NCBI GenBank assembly: GCA_028281575.1
Contig: JANQJP010000053.1
Span: 1-47,664, forward strand
Origin: Cellvibrionaceae bacterium
GTDB taxonomy: Bacteria; Pseudomonadota; Gammaproteobacteria; Pseudomonadales; Cellvibrionaceae
DNA: 47,664 nucleotides
Direction: 5' to 3'
A program made the position numbers and the translations under genes. Shown piece after piece: positions 38,162 through 46,138 of the stretch. Position 1 is the stretch's first letter. Each line of letters begins with the position of its first letter. Under the pieces are notes generated by a model that was not told where the DNA came from, ran no database searches, and saw only the letters and a program-made list of their open reading frames with translations.

Positions 38162-40777
38162 ATGGCCTTTATTTTAAGAAAAACTGTACTGGGTGTTGCC
38201 ATTGCGGCATTGCTCGGTGCTTGTGGTGGTGATGACGGTTCTGACGGCCAGGACGGCGCAACGGGCCCAGCTGGTATGGATGGTGCAGCAGGTGCTAATG
38301 GTATGGACGGCGCTAATGGCTTAAACAGCCTTATTAGCCAGACAACGTTAAGCGCTGGACACTATCAATGCTTCCAGGGTGGTGTACAAATCGATAGCGG
38401 TATTGATGATAATGCCAACGGCACCCTCGACGCTGATGAAATTGATGATAGCTCATACGTGTGTAACGCGACCACACTTAACACATCGAAAAACTTTAAC
38501 CGCATAGCCTCCTTCCCGGTGTGTACGCAAATAGACGCCACTTGTAATACTGATGATGAAACTGCAGCAGAAATTGTTGCCGTCAGCTCAGACGGTATGA
38601 CCTTGGTATATACCGACAGCCCAGCAGAAGAACTTGGTTTTGTTGATATTTCAGATGCAGATGCGCCCACTGCGGACGGTACGCTTGCTTTAGCTGGCGA
38701 ACCAACGTCAGTCGCTGTGAAAGGTGACTTTGCGCTAGTTGGTATTAATACATCAGCGGATTTTGTAAATGTTGATGGTCAATTAGATGTTGTAAACATT
38801 GCCACACAAACGGTTGTCGCTTCTATGGATCTCGGTGGTCAGCCAGACTCTGTTGCGATTAGCCCGGATGGTAATTACGCGACCGTTGTGATTGAGAACG
38901 AGCGCGATGAATTACTATGTGTTAGCGGCACTTTTGCGGGTACCGCTTACGACGACGAAGACCTGGCGGAGAGTGAGTGTGAAGACACTGGAGGTGGTGA
39001 ACTTGGTTTGCCGCCACAAGCGCCGGCGGGAGCGCTTGTCGTGGTTAATACCTCTGATGCTGATCCTGCTAATTGGACAACTTCGACAGTTACCTTGACC
39101 TTTACCGGGCTTTACTCATCAGATCCTGAGCCTGAATACGTCGATATCAATAGCAATAATGTTGCTGTTGTTACGCTTCAAGAAAACAATCACATTATTT
39201 TGGTTGATCTTACTGATGGCAGTATTGTCAATGAGTTCTCGGCGGGTGATGTAGACCTCGATTACATCGATACGGCGGAAGAAGATCCAGCGATTATTAG
39301 CCAGACAGATTTTGAAGATGGCGTGCTGCGCGAGCCAGACGGCGTCGCCTGGATTAATAATACGTATTTCGCAACAGCTGACGAAGGTGATTTAGATGGT
39401 GGCAGCCGCGGCTTCACTATTTTTAACACCGCGGGTGATGTGGTTTGGACTTCAGGTAATACGCTTGATCACTTAGCTGCGCGCCTTGGTCACTACCCTG
39501 ACGGTCGTTCAGGTAACAAGGGTAATGAGCCAGAGAATGTTGAAGTAGGTACCTATGGTTCGGACCGTTACCTGTTTGTAAACTCTGAGCGTTCAAGCCT
39601 GGTATTTGTTTACGACGTTGCTGATCCAACACGTCCAGCGCTTAAGCAAATTCTTCCAGCCGGTGCAGGTCCAGAAGGTGGCTTGGCGATTCCTTCACGT
39701 AACTTGCTTGCCGTTGCCAGTGAAGAAGACAACCGCGGCGATAAAATTCGTTCTGTATTGAATATTTACAGCTACGAAGTTGCGTCTGCGCAATATCCAA
39801 CCCTGACTTCTGTTGATCGTGAAAATGGCACACCGATTCCCTGGTCGGCTATGTCAGGTCTTTCTGCTGACCCGATGTACGACAACATTCTGTACGCGGT
39901 TGAAGACAGCTTCTACGCTTCTAACCGTATCTTTACCATTGACGTCAGTGCTTACCCAGCGGTACTTACAGCTGAAACAAAAATCATGGACACCAACGAC
40001 GTTTTCGCAGGCTTCACAACTTCGGGTGCAACTGAAGATCCAGACAGCTTCGACGATGTTGATTTGGCAGCAATGATTAACGCTGATAAATCGGTAAATA
40101 TCGATCCTGAAGGTATTGCTAAAGCATCTGATGGTGGTTTTTGGGTGGCCTCTGAAGGTGCTGGTACGCTTAGCGACACAGCGAACCGTCCCATCGAAAA
40201 GCTCAACTTTATCTTTAAAACGGATGCCAACGGCGTGATCGAAGATGTTATCACTTTGCCGACGGCGATTAATGACCTGCAAATTCGCTTCGGTTTTGAA
40301 GGTATCGCCGAGTACGACGGCAGCGCTTACGTTGCTTTCCAGCGCGCTTGGGAAGGCGAAGCTAACCCGCGTATTGGTATCTACGATGTGGTGGGTGATT
40401 CCTGGACTTTTGTATTCTATCCACTCGACGCACCTGAGTCCCAAGACGGCGGATGGGTAGGCTTGTCCGACATCACGTCATTAGGTGGTGGCCAATTCCT
40501 AGTACTTGAGCGCGATAACAAAGGTGGTCCAGATGCGGCTATCAAGCGTCTTTACACCATTGACCTGAGCGCGCCTGTTGCTGACAGCACGATTACCAAA
40601 ACCCTGGTTCGCGATATTGTGAGCGATCTTCAAGGGCCTGGCGGTTTAACGTACGAAAAAGTTGAAGGCACAGCGGTGATGGCTAACGGTGATGTTTACA
40701 TCATCAACGATAACGATGGTGTTGACGACAACAGCGGTGAAACGCAATTAATGAACTTGGGTGATATTCTCCCGTAA
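38162..40777 (+). CDS. Large lipoprotein: collagen-like, beta-propeller and phytase-like domains
   Basis: 871 aa. Lipoprotein signal with lipobox LGAC (Cys21). A short collagen-like Gly-x-y run (about 25-55) is followed by an acidic EF-hand-like stretch (DDNANGTLDADEIDDSSYVC), a propeller-like region (about 110-520) with TDSPAEELGFVDISD and DSVAISPDGNYATV motifs, and a C-terminal region resembling the 'esterase-like activity of phytase' domain (NILYAVEDSFYASNRIF, NIDPEGIAKASDGGFWVAS). It is probably outer-membrane anchored and may hydrolyse a phosphate ester, which is inference. Codon use is notably GC-richer than in the genes just upstream. Confidence 0.8.
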   Translation: MAFILRKTVLGVAIAALLGACGGDDGSDGQDGATGPAGMDGAAGANGMDGANGLNSLISQTTLSAGHYQCFQGGVQIDSGIDDNANGTLDADEIDDSSYVCNATTLNTSKNFNRIASFPVCTQIDATCNTDDETAAEIVAVSSDGMTLVYTDSPAEELGFVDISDADAPTADGTLALAGEPTSVAVKGDFALVGINTSADFVNVDGQLDVVNIATQTVVASMDLGGQPDSVAISPDGNYATVVIENERDELLCVSGTFAGTAYDDEDLAESECEDTGGGELGLPPQAPAGALVVVNTSDADPANWTTSTVTLTFTGLYSSDPEPEYVDINSNNVAVVTLQENNHIILVDLTDGSIVNEFSAGDVDLDYIDTAEEDPAIISQTDFEDGVLREPDGVAWINNTYFATADEGDLDGGSRGFTIFNTAGDVVWTSGNTLDHLAARLGHYPDGRSGNKGNEPENVEVGTYGSDRYLFVNSERSSLVFVYDVADPTRPALKQILPAGAGPEGGLAIPSRNLLAVASEEDNRGDKIRSVLNIYSYEVASAQYPTLTSVDRENGTPIPWSAMSGLSADPMYDNILYAVEDSFYASNRIFTIDVSAYPAVLTAETKIMDTNDVFAGFTTSGATEDPDSFDDVDLAAMINADKSVNIDPEGIAKASDGGFWVASEGAGTLSDTANRPIEKLNFIFKTDANGVIEDVITLPTAINDLQIRFGFEGIAEYDGSAYVAFQRAWEGEANPRIGIYDVVGDSWTFVFYPLDAPESQDGGWVGLSDITSLGGGQFLVLERDNKGGPDAAIKRLYTIDLSAPVADSTITKTLVRDIVSDLQGPGGLTYEKVEGTAVMANGDVYIINDNDGVDDNSGETQLMNLGDILP

Positions 40778-40861
40778 GCGCTACTGTGTTTTACTGAACG
40801 AAAACCCGGGCTTGACTGCAACGTTGTTCTGCGTGGATGAGAGCCCGGTGGTCGTAATGGA

Positions 40862-40898
40862 AAATCCGATGTTAGTGATGGCATCGGATTTTTTTTGT
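40862..40898 (+). terminator. Rho-independent terminator after the phytase-like lipoprotein
   Basis: A 10-bp stem (aaatccgatg / catcggattt) with a 10-nt loop is followed by a T-run, about 85 bp after the stop. An earlier gc-rich inverted pair (cccgggc / gagcccgg region, about 40806-40848) may form an additional structure. Confidence 0.88.
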
Positions 40899-41254
40899 TT
40901 TTGCATAATCTCAGCCCAAGTTGGTGGGCGTTTTAGCTTCTTTAGCCTTCGCACCTTTATATGCTTATCTCTCTGGATTTAGGTCTATCCCCACAAAATA
41001 CCAAGTCTCGTGATAGTGGTATTTAAAGGTATTTCAGTTTTCTTTTTAAAATCAATAAGTTGTCAAACAAGTAAAACTAGAAATATTGTGTACGAGACGT
41101 TTTTCTCGGTTGTATATATTTTGTCCACCCCTGGGGCATTGACGTGGCAAGGGCTCCAGGGTAGTGTTCAGATTTTGTCCAGAAATACCTGTCGTTGCGA
41201 CGTGCGTCTTGGAGACGGGTATTCAAATGTTATACACAACAAGGAATTCAGCAA
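40899..41254. other. AT-rich spacer before the cassette-like region
   Basis: No convincing gene. Two adjacent small hairpins, gtcg-ttg-cgac and cgtct-tgg-agacg, lie at about 41193-41220. GTTATAC at 41229-41235, close to the next gene's start, looks like an attC right-end core, but I could not find its left partner. This spacer marks the change from ordinary chromosomal genes to the cassette-like array. Confidence 0.5.
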
Positions 41255-41992
41255 ATGATTCGAACAATAACTATTCTACTATTGTCTAGCATGCTAGCTT
41301 CATGCGCGGTAAAACCAGCGAAGATTGTCCCAGTAGATTACAAATATGACGACAGCGTGAAAATTGGTTTTGTATCACTGATATCTGAAAAGCCTACCCA
41401 TAGCCACATAGGTATAACTGCCTTTAATAATTTCGTTAAAGATTTGGACGTAAAATGGAAGCTTAACGATCACATTTTTAATGCCCTTTCAAAAGAATTC
41501 CAACAGCAAAAAAACTATGGACTAGTTGATTTAAGTAAAATCCCATCATCTAAAAGCTTTTTTGATAATCAGAATCTTTTTATTAAAAAAGGTGAATTTA
41601 CTGATGTAAATGGAGCTGAGTTAAATGTAATTATTAAGAATTTAGGTGTTGATGACTTGGATGCAATAATTGTGGTTAGGTCACTAAAGCTTTTTTACAA
41701 TAAAAACCTTGAACGTATTAAAGAATCCATGGGAAGGCAAGGCGACCATGGATTTAAAAGTCGTATAGGTGAAGGTATGACATTTAATTCAGCAATAGGT
41801 ATCAATATGTATAGTATTAAACCTAAGTCGCATTATGTTGGTTGGCAATATCTTGGCTTAATAGGGCAAAAAGTTATTCCACAGCCAAGCGATTATAAAA
41901 ATTTAACTATTGCTGAGCTTTCTAGTTATGAACAACAACTTAAAAGTAATATCGATAGCAAAATTAGAGAATTCGTATCCAAAGCGCCATAA
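41255..41992 (+). CDS. Lipoprotein of unknown function (cassette-like gene)
   Basis: 245 aa. The lipobox is LASC in SSMLASCAVKP (Cys about 17). The mature part is Lys/Asn-rich with no family I recognise; it reads like a small soluble alpha/beta domain. The ATG at 41255 has AAGGAA 8 bp upstream and gives a clean lipoprotein signal; the frame extends further upstream without a ribosome site. The base composition is clearly more AT-rich than the TCA genes. It is followed within 5 bp by an attC-like site, consistent with an integron cassette. Confidence 0.75.
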   Translation: MIRTITILLLSSMLASCAVKPAKIVPVDYKYDDSVKIGFVSLISEKPTHSHIGITAFNNFVKDLDVKWKLNDHIFNALSKEFQQQKNYGLVDLSKIPSSKSFFDNQNLFIKKGEFTDVNGAELNVIIKNLGVDDLDAIIVVRSLKLFYNKNLERIKESMGRQGDHGFKSRIGEGMTFNSAIGINMYSIKPKSHYVGWQYLGLIGQKVIPQPSDYKNLTIAELSSYEQQLKSNIDSKIREFVSKAP

Positions 41993-41996
41993 TTAT

Positions 41997-42085
41997 GTAT
42001 AACAAATCATGGCGCTGCTATGCAGCTGGGACCTACATTCCAGCGCTTCGCGCTTACATTTCGGCCCCATATTTATACGTTAAAT
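41997..42085 (+). other. attC-like recombination site 1
   Basis: Left core GTATAAC (41997-42003) and right core GTTAAAT (42079-42085, fits GTTRRRY) bound an imperfect inverted repeat. AAATCATGG next to the left core pairs with CCATATTT next to the right core, leaving one unpaired C on the left arm, the extrahelical-base arrangement that defines attC polarity. The next gene's ATG overlaps the right core. Confidence 0.7.
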
Positions 42086-42587
42086 GAATATGAAACCAGA
42101 AATCGTAGAATACGCCAAAGAGCGATACATTGAAGAACAGCAAAGATTTGATCACATTGAAAATAAGTGTGGTCGAATAATGGCGTTCACAACTATATTG
42201 ATCACGGCTATTACAGCTCTGCTATCATACTTCTCAGCTTCTTTATTCCAGCCAAAGGACCTTCTAGACACATCAATTTTAGTAGTGACAGTATTGTCCG
42301 TTTTTGTCTTGATTTGCTCTTGGGGTCATGCATTACTTTCAATTAAGTTGGGTAGTGTAAATGTCGCCCCGAGAAAGGACGACAACTTTAGATACATGCA
42401 AGAAAACACAGATGAAGATATGTATCGCCACATGCTTAATTGCTACATCGATCCGATTAAGAAGCTAACCTCAAAAATTGACCAAAAAGCAAAGTACTTA
42501 CGCCATTCATATGATGAGCTCGCTATGGGTGGCACTTTGCTATCACTTTTACTTTTTCTGTCCTTTCTACGGGAGATATTGAAATGA
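42084..42587 (+). CDS. Three-helix membrane protein of unknown function
   Basis: 167 aa. An amphipathic charged N-terminus (YAKERYIEEQQRFDHIENKCGRI) is followed by two membrane helices (about 33-53 and 62-85), a soluble loop of about 65 residues and a C-terminal helix (about 150-165). This layout resembles small SLATT/Pycsar-type membrane effectors seen with defence genes, but that is only a shape resemblance. The ATG overlaps the attC-like right core upstream, and the TGA overlaps the ATG of a 32-codon frame downstream. Confidence 0.75.
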   Translation: MNMKPEIVEYAKERYIEEQQRFDHIENKCGRIMAFTTILITAITALLSYFSASLFQPKDLLDTSILVVTVLSVFVLICSWGHALLSIKLGSVNVAPRKDDNFRYMQENTDEDMYRHMLNCYIDPIKKLTSKIDQKAKYLRHSYDELAMGGTLLSLLLFLSFLREILK

Positions 42588-42682
42588 TCTTTGTTCCAGG
42601 TGTTATTTATAGTCAATCAGGTGGAGAACCTTCAACTGATGAAGAAGTTATTAAATCTCCCAAGCCAGGGGCTGGTAAGTAG
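42584..42682 (+). CDS. Possible small protein, 32 aa
   Basis: A 32-codon frame opens at an ATG that overlaps the TGA of the three-helix membrane protein (ATGA), so it could be translated by re-initiation. The product begins MIFVPGVIYSQSGGEP and ends SPKPGAGK: a hydrophobic start and a charged/Pro-rich tail. It stops 3 bp before the left core of attC-like site 2, filling the cassette exactly. Too short for a family call; may be chance. Confidence 0.4.
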   Translation: MIFVPGVIYSQSGGEPSTDEEVIKSPKPGAGK

Positions 42683-42685
42683 CAC

Positions 42686-42787
42686 ATTTAACAAAGTTGT
42701 CAAATTGACAGGTTTTCCGTCGCTCCTTTTTGTGCTAGATAGCACAAACGGGCTCCTCCAAAACTGCAATTTACAACGACGTTATGT
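42686..42787 (+). other. attC recombination site 2 (best example)
   Basis: Left core ATTTAAC (42686-42692, fits RYYYAAC) and right core GTTATGT (42781-42787) frame a long imperfect stem. Left arm GTTGT, AAATTG, CAG, TTTT pairs with right arm AAAA, CTG, CAATTT, ACAAC; unpaired bases on the left arm are C42701, A42708 and G42712. An apical 8-bp hairpin (ttgtgcta / tagcacaa, 42730-42747) fills the loop. This matches the folded single-strand attC substrate of integron integrases. Confidence 0.82.
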
Positions 42788-42797
42788 TTAAGTAGAT

Positions 42798-43091
42798 ATG
42801 GAATCAAAAGAGATCGAAATAAAGCGGAATAAATTCCCAAAAGAAATCGCAATTTCATTGGTTGTAGTTTCTCTAGTAGTATCAGTAGTTCCATTGTGGG
42901 GTGGTTTAAGCGCTATTTCGCTAAGGGCTGTTGTCATAAATCTGGTATCGATTTTCGCTTTAATGCCGGTTGTATTTGTGGTGGTAGGTTTAATTCAAAA
43001 GCTCCGAGATAGGGAGTTTAACTTGTGGAATATGTATTATCTGGGCATGCTGGTTGGGGTGGTATTAAATATTCAAAGAATGGCGAGTTAA
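42798..43091 (+). CDS. Small membrane protein of unknown function
   Basis: 97 aa. A charged start (MESKEIEIKRNKFPKEI) leads to three hydrophobic segments (about 17-36, 42-65 and 78-92), so an integral membrane protein. No family recognised. The ATG lies 10 bp after the right core of attC-like site 2, the usual position for a cassette gene. Confidence 0.65.
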   Translation: MESKEIEIKRNKFPKEIAISLVVVSLVVSVVPLWGGLSAISLRAVVINLVSIFALMPVVFVVVGLIQKLRDREFNLWNMYYLGMLVGVVLNIQRMAS

Positions 43092-43508
43092 TGGTGGCAA
43101 AACATAACAAGCGTATCGTAGGTCGGCCACTGCGTTGCTTGTTTTGTGCTTAAATAGCACAAAACAAATTTACTACACTGTAGCCGGTAATTGAGCCCGT
43201 ATTTGGTAATATTGAAAGCAATAAACGACGCAACAGGTTTTCATTGAGAGGTAAAAAGAAGGTTCAAGGCCAATGGCAGTTATATTGTTTAGTACACAAT
43301 ATTGAGAAAATTATGAATTATGGGTAAGTGGTGTAGTCCACAGGTTGCCCACAAAGCACATGGTGTTTTTATGCATAATTTGTGATGATGTTAAACGTTC
43401 TTGGTCGGATTGTGTTCGGCCTTAACTTGAAATGAAAACTGTAAATATGAATGTAGTATATTACGTTTTGCTACAGTCTTGTTAGACAAAAAAATTTAAG
43501 GAAAAATA
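43092..43508. other. Gene-free stretch, possible degenerate attC and empty cassette
   Basis: No frame longer than about 30 codons looks real. ACATAAC (43102-43108) resembles an attC left core. A perfect 12-bp-stem hairpin, ttgttttgtgct / agcacaaaacaa, lies at 43139-43167 and shares ttgtgct...agcacaa with the apical hairpin of attC site 2. No clean right core follows at the expected distance; the next is GTTAGAC at 43481-43487, just before the next gene. A degenerate attC followed by a gene-less cassette would explain it. Confidence 0.5.
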
Positions 43509-43838
43509 ATGAGAATTTTAATTTTTATATTAGTTTTGGTTTCACCTAATCTGATGGCTCAAGCGTACGTTGCTAGTGGAACAACAGATATTACATATAT
43601 TGGGTCGTATAATCAGTACGGTGGCGGTGACGTCCAGTTTCGTTTAAGTGACCCTCACCAAGATTGTGAAGATGGCTACTGGCTAACAAAATCCGACCCC
43701 GGATTTGAAGCAAATTTCAGCATGCTATTAGCGGCTTATCAAGCAAAAACAAAAGTACGTATTTTTGGTTTACCAAGCGAAAGGTGGGCGGGGTCAAGTA
43801 GAGAGTTTTGTAAAGTTTACAGTGTTGAATACAGGTAA
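43509..43838 (+). CDS. Small secreted protein of unknown function
   Basis: 109 aa with a signal peptide (about 1-18, ending NLMAQA). The mature part is beta-rich with two Cys (about 57 and 102), likely a disulfide. Motifs include GGGDVQFRLSD, GYWLTKSDPGFEANFSML and SREFCKVYSVEY. I do not recognise the family with confidence. AAGG precedes the ATG, and a GTTAGAC core lies 22 bp upstream, consistent with a cassette gene. Confidence 0.7.
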   Translation: MRILIFILVLVSPNLMAQAYVASGTTDITYIGSYNQYGGGDVQFRLSDPHQDCEDGYWLTKSDPGFEANFSMLLAAYQAKTKVRIFGLPSERWAGSSREFCKVYSVEYR

Positions 43839-43841
43839 ATT

Positions 43842-43959
43842 GCCTAACAGGCGACTGTGGCGTCAATAGGTAGTCCTCGCGTTTTAATGGATACCTTCTG
43901 ATAACTCAGGAGGTTTATATGCCGTGCTATCTTCACCTACGCAAGACGTGATGTTATAG
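43842..43959 (+). other. attC-like site 4 (moderate support)
   Basis: Left core GCCTAAC (43842-43848) fits RYYYAAC; the right core GTTATAG (43953-43959) is near consensus. The arms share tggcgt...aggt / acct...acgcaa pairing with unpaired bases on the left. An apical hairpin accttctga / tcaggaggt (about 43892-43912) closes the loop. It lies between the small secreted protein and the dihydroorotase gene. Confidence 0.5.
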
Positions 43960-44051
43960 CAATGACTTTAAAACAAAACCGAAAAAAAATTAATATATGT
44001 AGAATGAATTTCACAGTTCCTTCATTCTTAGGCAAGGTTGAAACCGATAAT

Positions 44052-45356
44052 ATGAAGACATTAATTAAAAACGCTTGCAGTACCAGTCATTTGCTAGACA
44101 AAGGGGGAGAGCAATTCCTGACCATTAACGTATTAGTGGAGGGGAGAACTATCAGCAAGATCTCCGAAGCGGCGATCACGGACAGCGTAGACAACATTAT
44201 CGACGCTCAGGGGTTGTTTTTGTCTCCAGGGTTAGTTGATCCACAGGTTCATTTTCGTGAGCCTGGCATGGAATACAAAGAAGATATTGAATCGGGAAGC
44301 AAGGCTGCCGTAAAGGGTGGATTCACGTCTGTTATTTCAATGCCAAACACCAGTCCAACAGCAGATAATCCTGATGTGGTTAAATTTATGGCTGACCGCT
44401 CAAACGAAGTAGGCATTTGTAAGGTCTACCCAACAGGTTCTCTTTCCTTTGGCTTAGCGGGGCAGGCATTAACTGATTTTGTCGCGTTAAAAGCAGCAGG
44501 TGCAGTGGCAATTACGGACGACGGAAAAGGCGTGCAGCAGGGAGAATTATTCGAGCAGGCATTGATTAGCGCCAAATCCGTAGATTTACCTGTGCTCGAT
44601 CATTCAGAAGATGAGTCTTTGTCAAATGGGGGAGCGATTCACAAAGGTGATATTTCAGAAAAACACGGTGTGAAAGGCATCGATTCGCGCTCCGAATCTG
44701 CTCACGTTGAACGCGGTTGCGAAATGAGCGAAAAAACCGGCGCGCACTACCATGTTTTGCATATTTCCACTAAAGCTTCAATTGATGCTGTTAAGGCTGC
44801 AAAACAAAAAGGTATTAACGTTACAGCAGAAGTCTCACCACATCATTTATTACTTTGTGATGAAGATATTCCCATCAAAGAGGATGGCAGCTTAAATGCC
44901 AACTGGAAAATGAACCCACCTTTACGTTCTAAAGCGGATAAATTGGCCTGCCAAAAAGCACTACTGGATGGCACCATTGATGCTATTGCCACAGATCATG
45001 CACCACATTCACCTGATGAAAAAGCTCAGCATATTGAATCAGCGCCGTTTGGAATTATTGGCTTAGAGACAGCCTTTCCATTGATCTACACGAATTTCGT
45101 GAAAACCAATAAGATGAGCTTAGATACTTGCATTGATCTTATGAGCAGAAAAGCTGGAGCGCTATTCAGCATTGATTGTGGACGAATTACTGAAGGAGCG
45201 GTAGCTGACCTATGTCTTTTTGATTTGGAAACGGAATTTACCGTTACTGAAGCGTTCTTTGCTTCAAAGTCAAAGAATTCACCTTTTGTTAATGAAAAAT
45301 TGTATGGCCAAACGAGGCTTACTATGGTGGAAGGGAATATCGTTTTTAAGGGTTAG
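44052..45356 (+). CDS. pyrC: Dihydroorotase, class I type
   Basis: 434 aa. It would convert carbamoyl aspartate to dihydroorotate in pyrimidine synthesis. Visible amidohydrolase motifs: DPQVHFREPG (first metal site), TDDGKG, DHSEDESL, LHISTKASID and ATDHAPHSPDEK. The usual first His of the HxH pair is Gln here; a DQVHFREPG variant is known in some bacterial dihydroorotases, so activity is plausible. The start at 44052 matches the family; the frame continues upstream to an ATG at 43962, 2 bp past an attC-like core. Flanking attC-like spacers suggest it is a cassette, and the cell probably has another pyrC. Confidence 0.85.
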   Translation: MKTLIKNACSTSHLLDKGGEQFLTINVLVEGRTISKISEAAITDSVDNIIDAQGLFLSPGLVDPQVHFREPGMEYKEDIESGSKAAVKGGFTSVISMPNTSPTADNPDVVKFMADRSNEVGICKVYPTGSLSFGLAGQALTDFVALKAAGAVAITDDGKGVQQGELFEQALISAKSVDLPVLDHSEDESLSNGGAIHKGDISEKHGVKGIDSRSESAHVERGCEMSEKTGAHYHVLHISTKASIDAVKAAKQKGINVTAEVSPHHLLLCDEDIPIKEDGSLNANWKMNPPLRSKADKLACQKALLDGTIDAIATDHAPHSPDEKAQHIESAPFGIIGLETAFPLIYTNFVKTNKMSLDTCIDLMSRKAGALFSIDCGRITEGAVADLCLFDLETEFTVTEAFFASKSKNSPFVNEKLYGQTRLTMVEGNIVFKG

Positions 45357-45403
45357 ATTGGAGTTGTCAAAGCCTTACATATGGAGAGCCAGGTAAATGG
45401 GTA

Positions 45404-45476
45404 ATAAAACTATCAAATACGCACGGCGGGCCGTGCCGGACTCAATAGTCGTTTGACGTTTATGGCGTCGTTATGT
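45404..45476 (+). other. attC-like site 5 (right end clear, left end uncertain)
   Basis: The right end gtcGTTATGTttaa (45467-45480) closely matches that of site 2 (gacGTTATGTttaa). A perfect 7-bp apical stem (gcacggc-gg-gccgtgc, 45421-45436) and a small actat/atagt pair lie inside. The left core cannot be placed with confidence. Confidence 0.5.
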
Positions 45477-45495
45477 TTAATCAGGAAATTCAAAG

Positions 45496-46046
45496 ATGAG
45501 CTTACGAATAACAGGAATCGATAAATTTTTGGAAAAGATTGCTTGATTTCGAAGTGCTGGAAAATATGCCTGAAATAAAAGGAGTAATTCTCGGTCCTAA
45601 AGAAGCAAAGCTCGCCTTGTATGAAAATAGGGAATTGTTGGATGTAACTAATCAAGGTCACTCCCACGTAAGCTTTTATATTGATAACTTCGAAGATGCT
45701 AAGTGTTTTTTTAGAAAATACCATACCAATTTTCTATGATGATGTAGTAGTTTGGCTTAATTTCAAATCACTCTACATTCAAGATCCAACTGGGTATCAT
45801 GTAGAATTAATTGATACATGGGGGGTTGAAATAACAAATAAATATTACAACGCATCTACACTTACCCCAGCAGAGTTGGTGCGAACCTCTGTGTCTACTT
45901 TTGGAAGGGGGGATCATTGTAAAAATAAAATAGAGTTTTTTTGGTATGAAAAGCATGTTGTTAATTCTTGGGGAACATGTTTAGGTATTTCCGTTTTTGT
46001 TGGTGATTGGGAAAGTCAACCCTTTCGACCCGTAATATTATTGTAA
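45496..46046 (+). pseudogene. Broken glyoxalase-fold (VOC) gene, two frameshifts
   Basis: The reading moves through three frames. MSLRITGID opens at 45496; near 45521-45527, in an A/T run, it shifts to NFWKRLLDFEVLENM, typical of VOC N-terminal halves. It shifts again near 45722 into IPIFYDDVVVWLNFKSLYIQDP, which ends GYHVELID, the VOC C-terminal metal-binding strand. The frame then runs on to 46046 with an unrecognised tail. Two single-base errors or mutations are the simplest explanation. It starts about 20 bp after an attC-like right core. Confidence 0.65.
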
Positions 46047-46138
46047 TAGCCGCTTTCTGTTATAGCGTTTTCACTAAAAATCATTAAACTCCACGCCTCA
46101 CGGTTTCGTATAAGAACCAATTGCATTGGGAGGAAGTA

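Noticed and set aside
39854-40444. Minus-strand 196-codon frame inside the phytase-like lipoprotein gene
   Set aside because: It is fully antisense to a gene with clear domains, has no family features, and is explained by codon bias.
41010-41258. Plus-strand 82-codon frame before the cassette lipoprotein
   Set aside because: No ribosome site, no recognisable features, and it overlaps the likely lipoprotein start.
43139-43167. Hairpin after the small membrane protein as a rho-independent terminator
   Set aside because: No T-run follows it, and its tip matches the attC site 2 hairpin, so a recombination-site remnant fits better.
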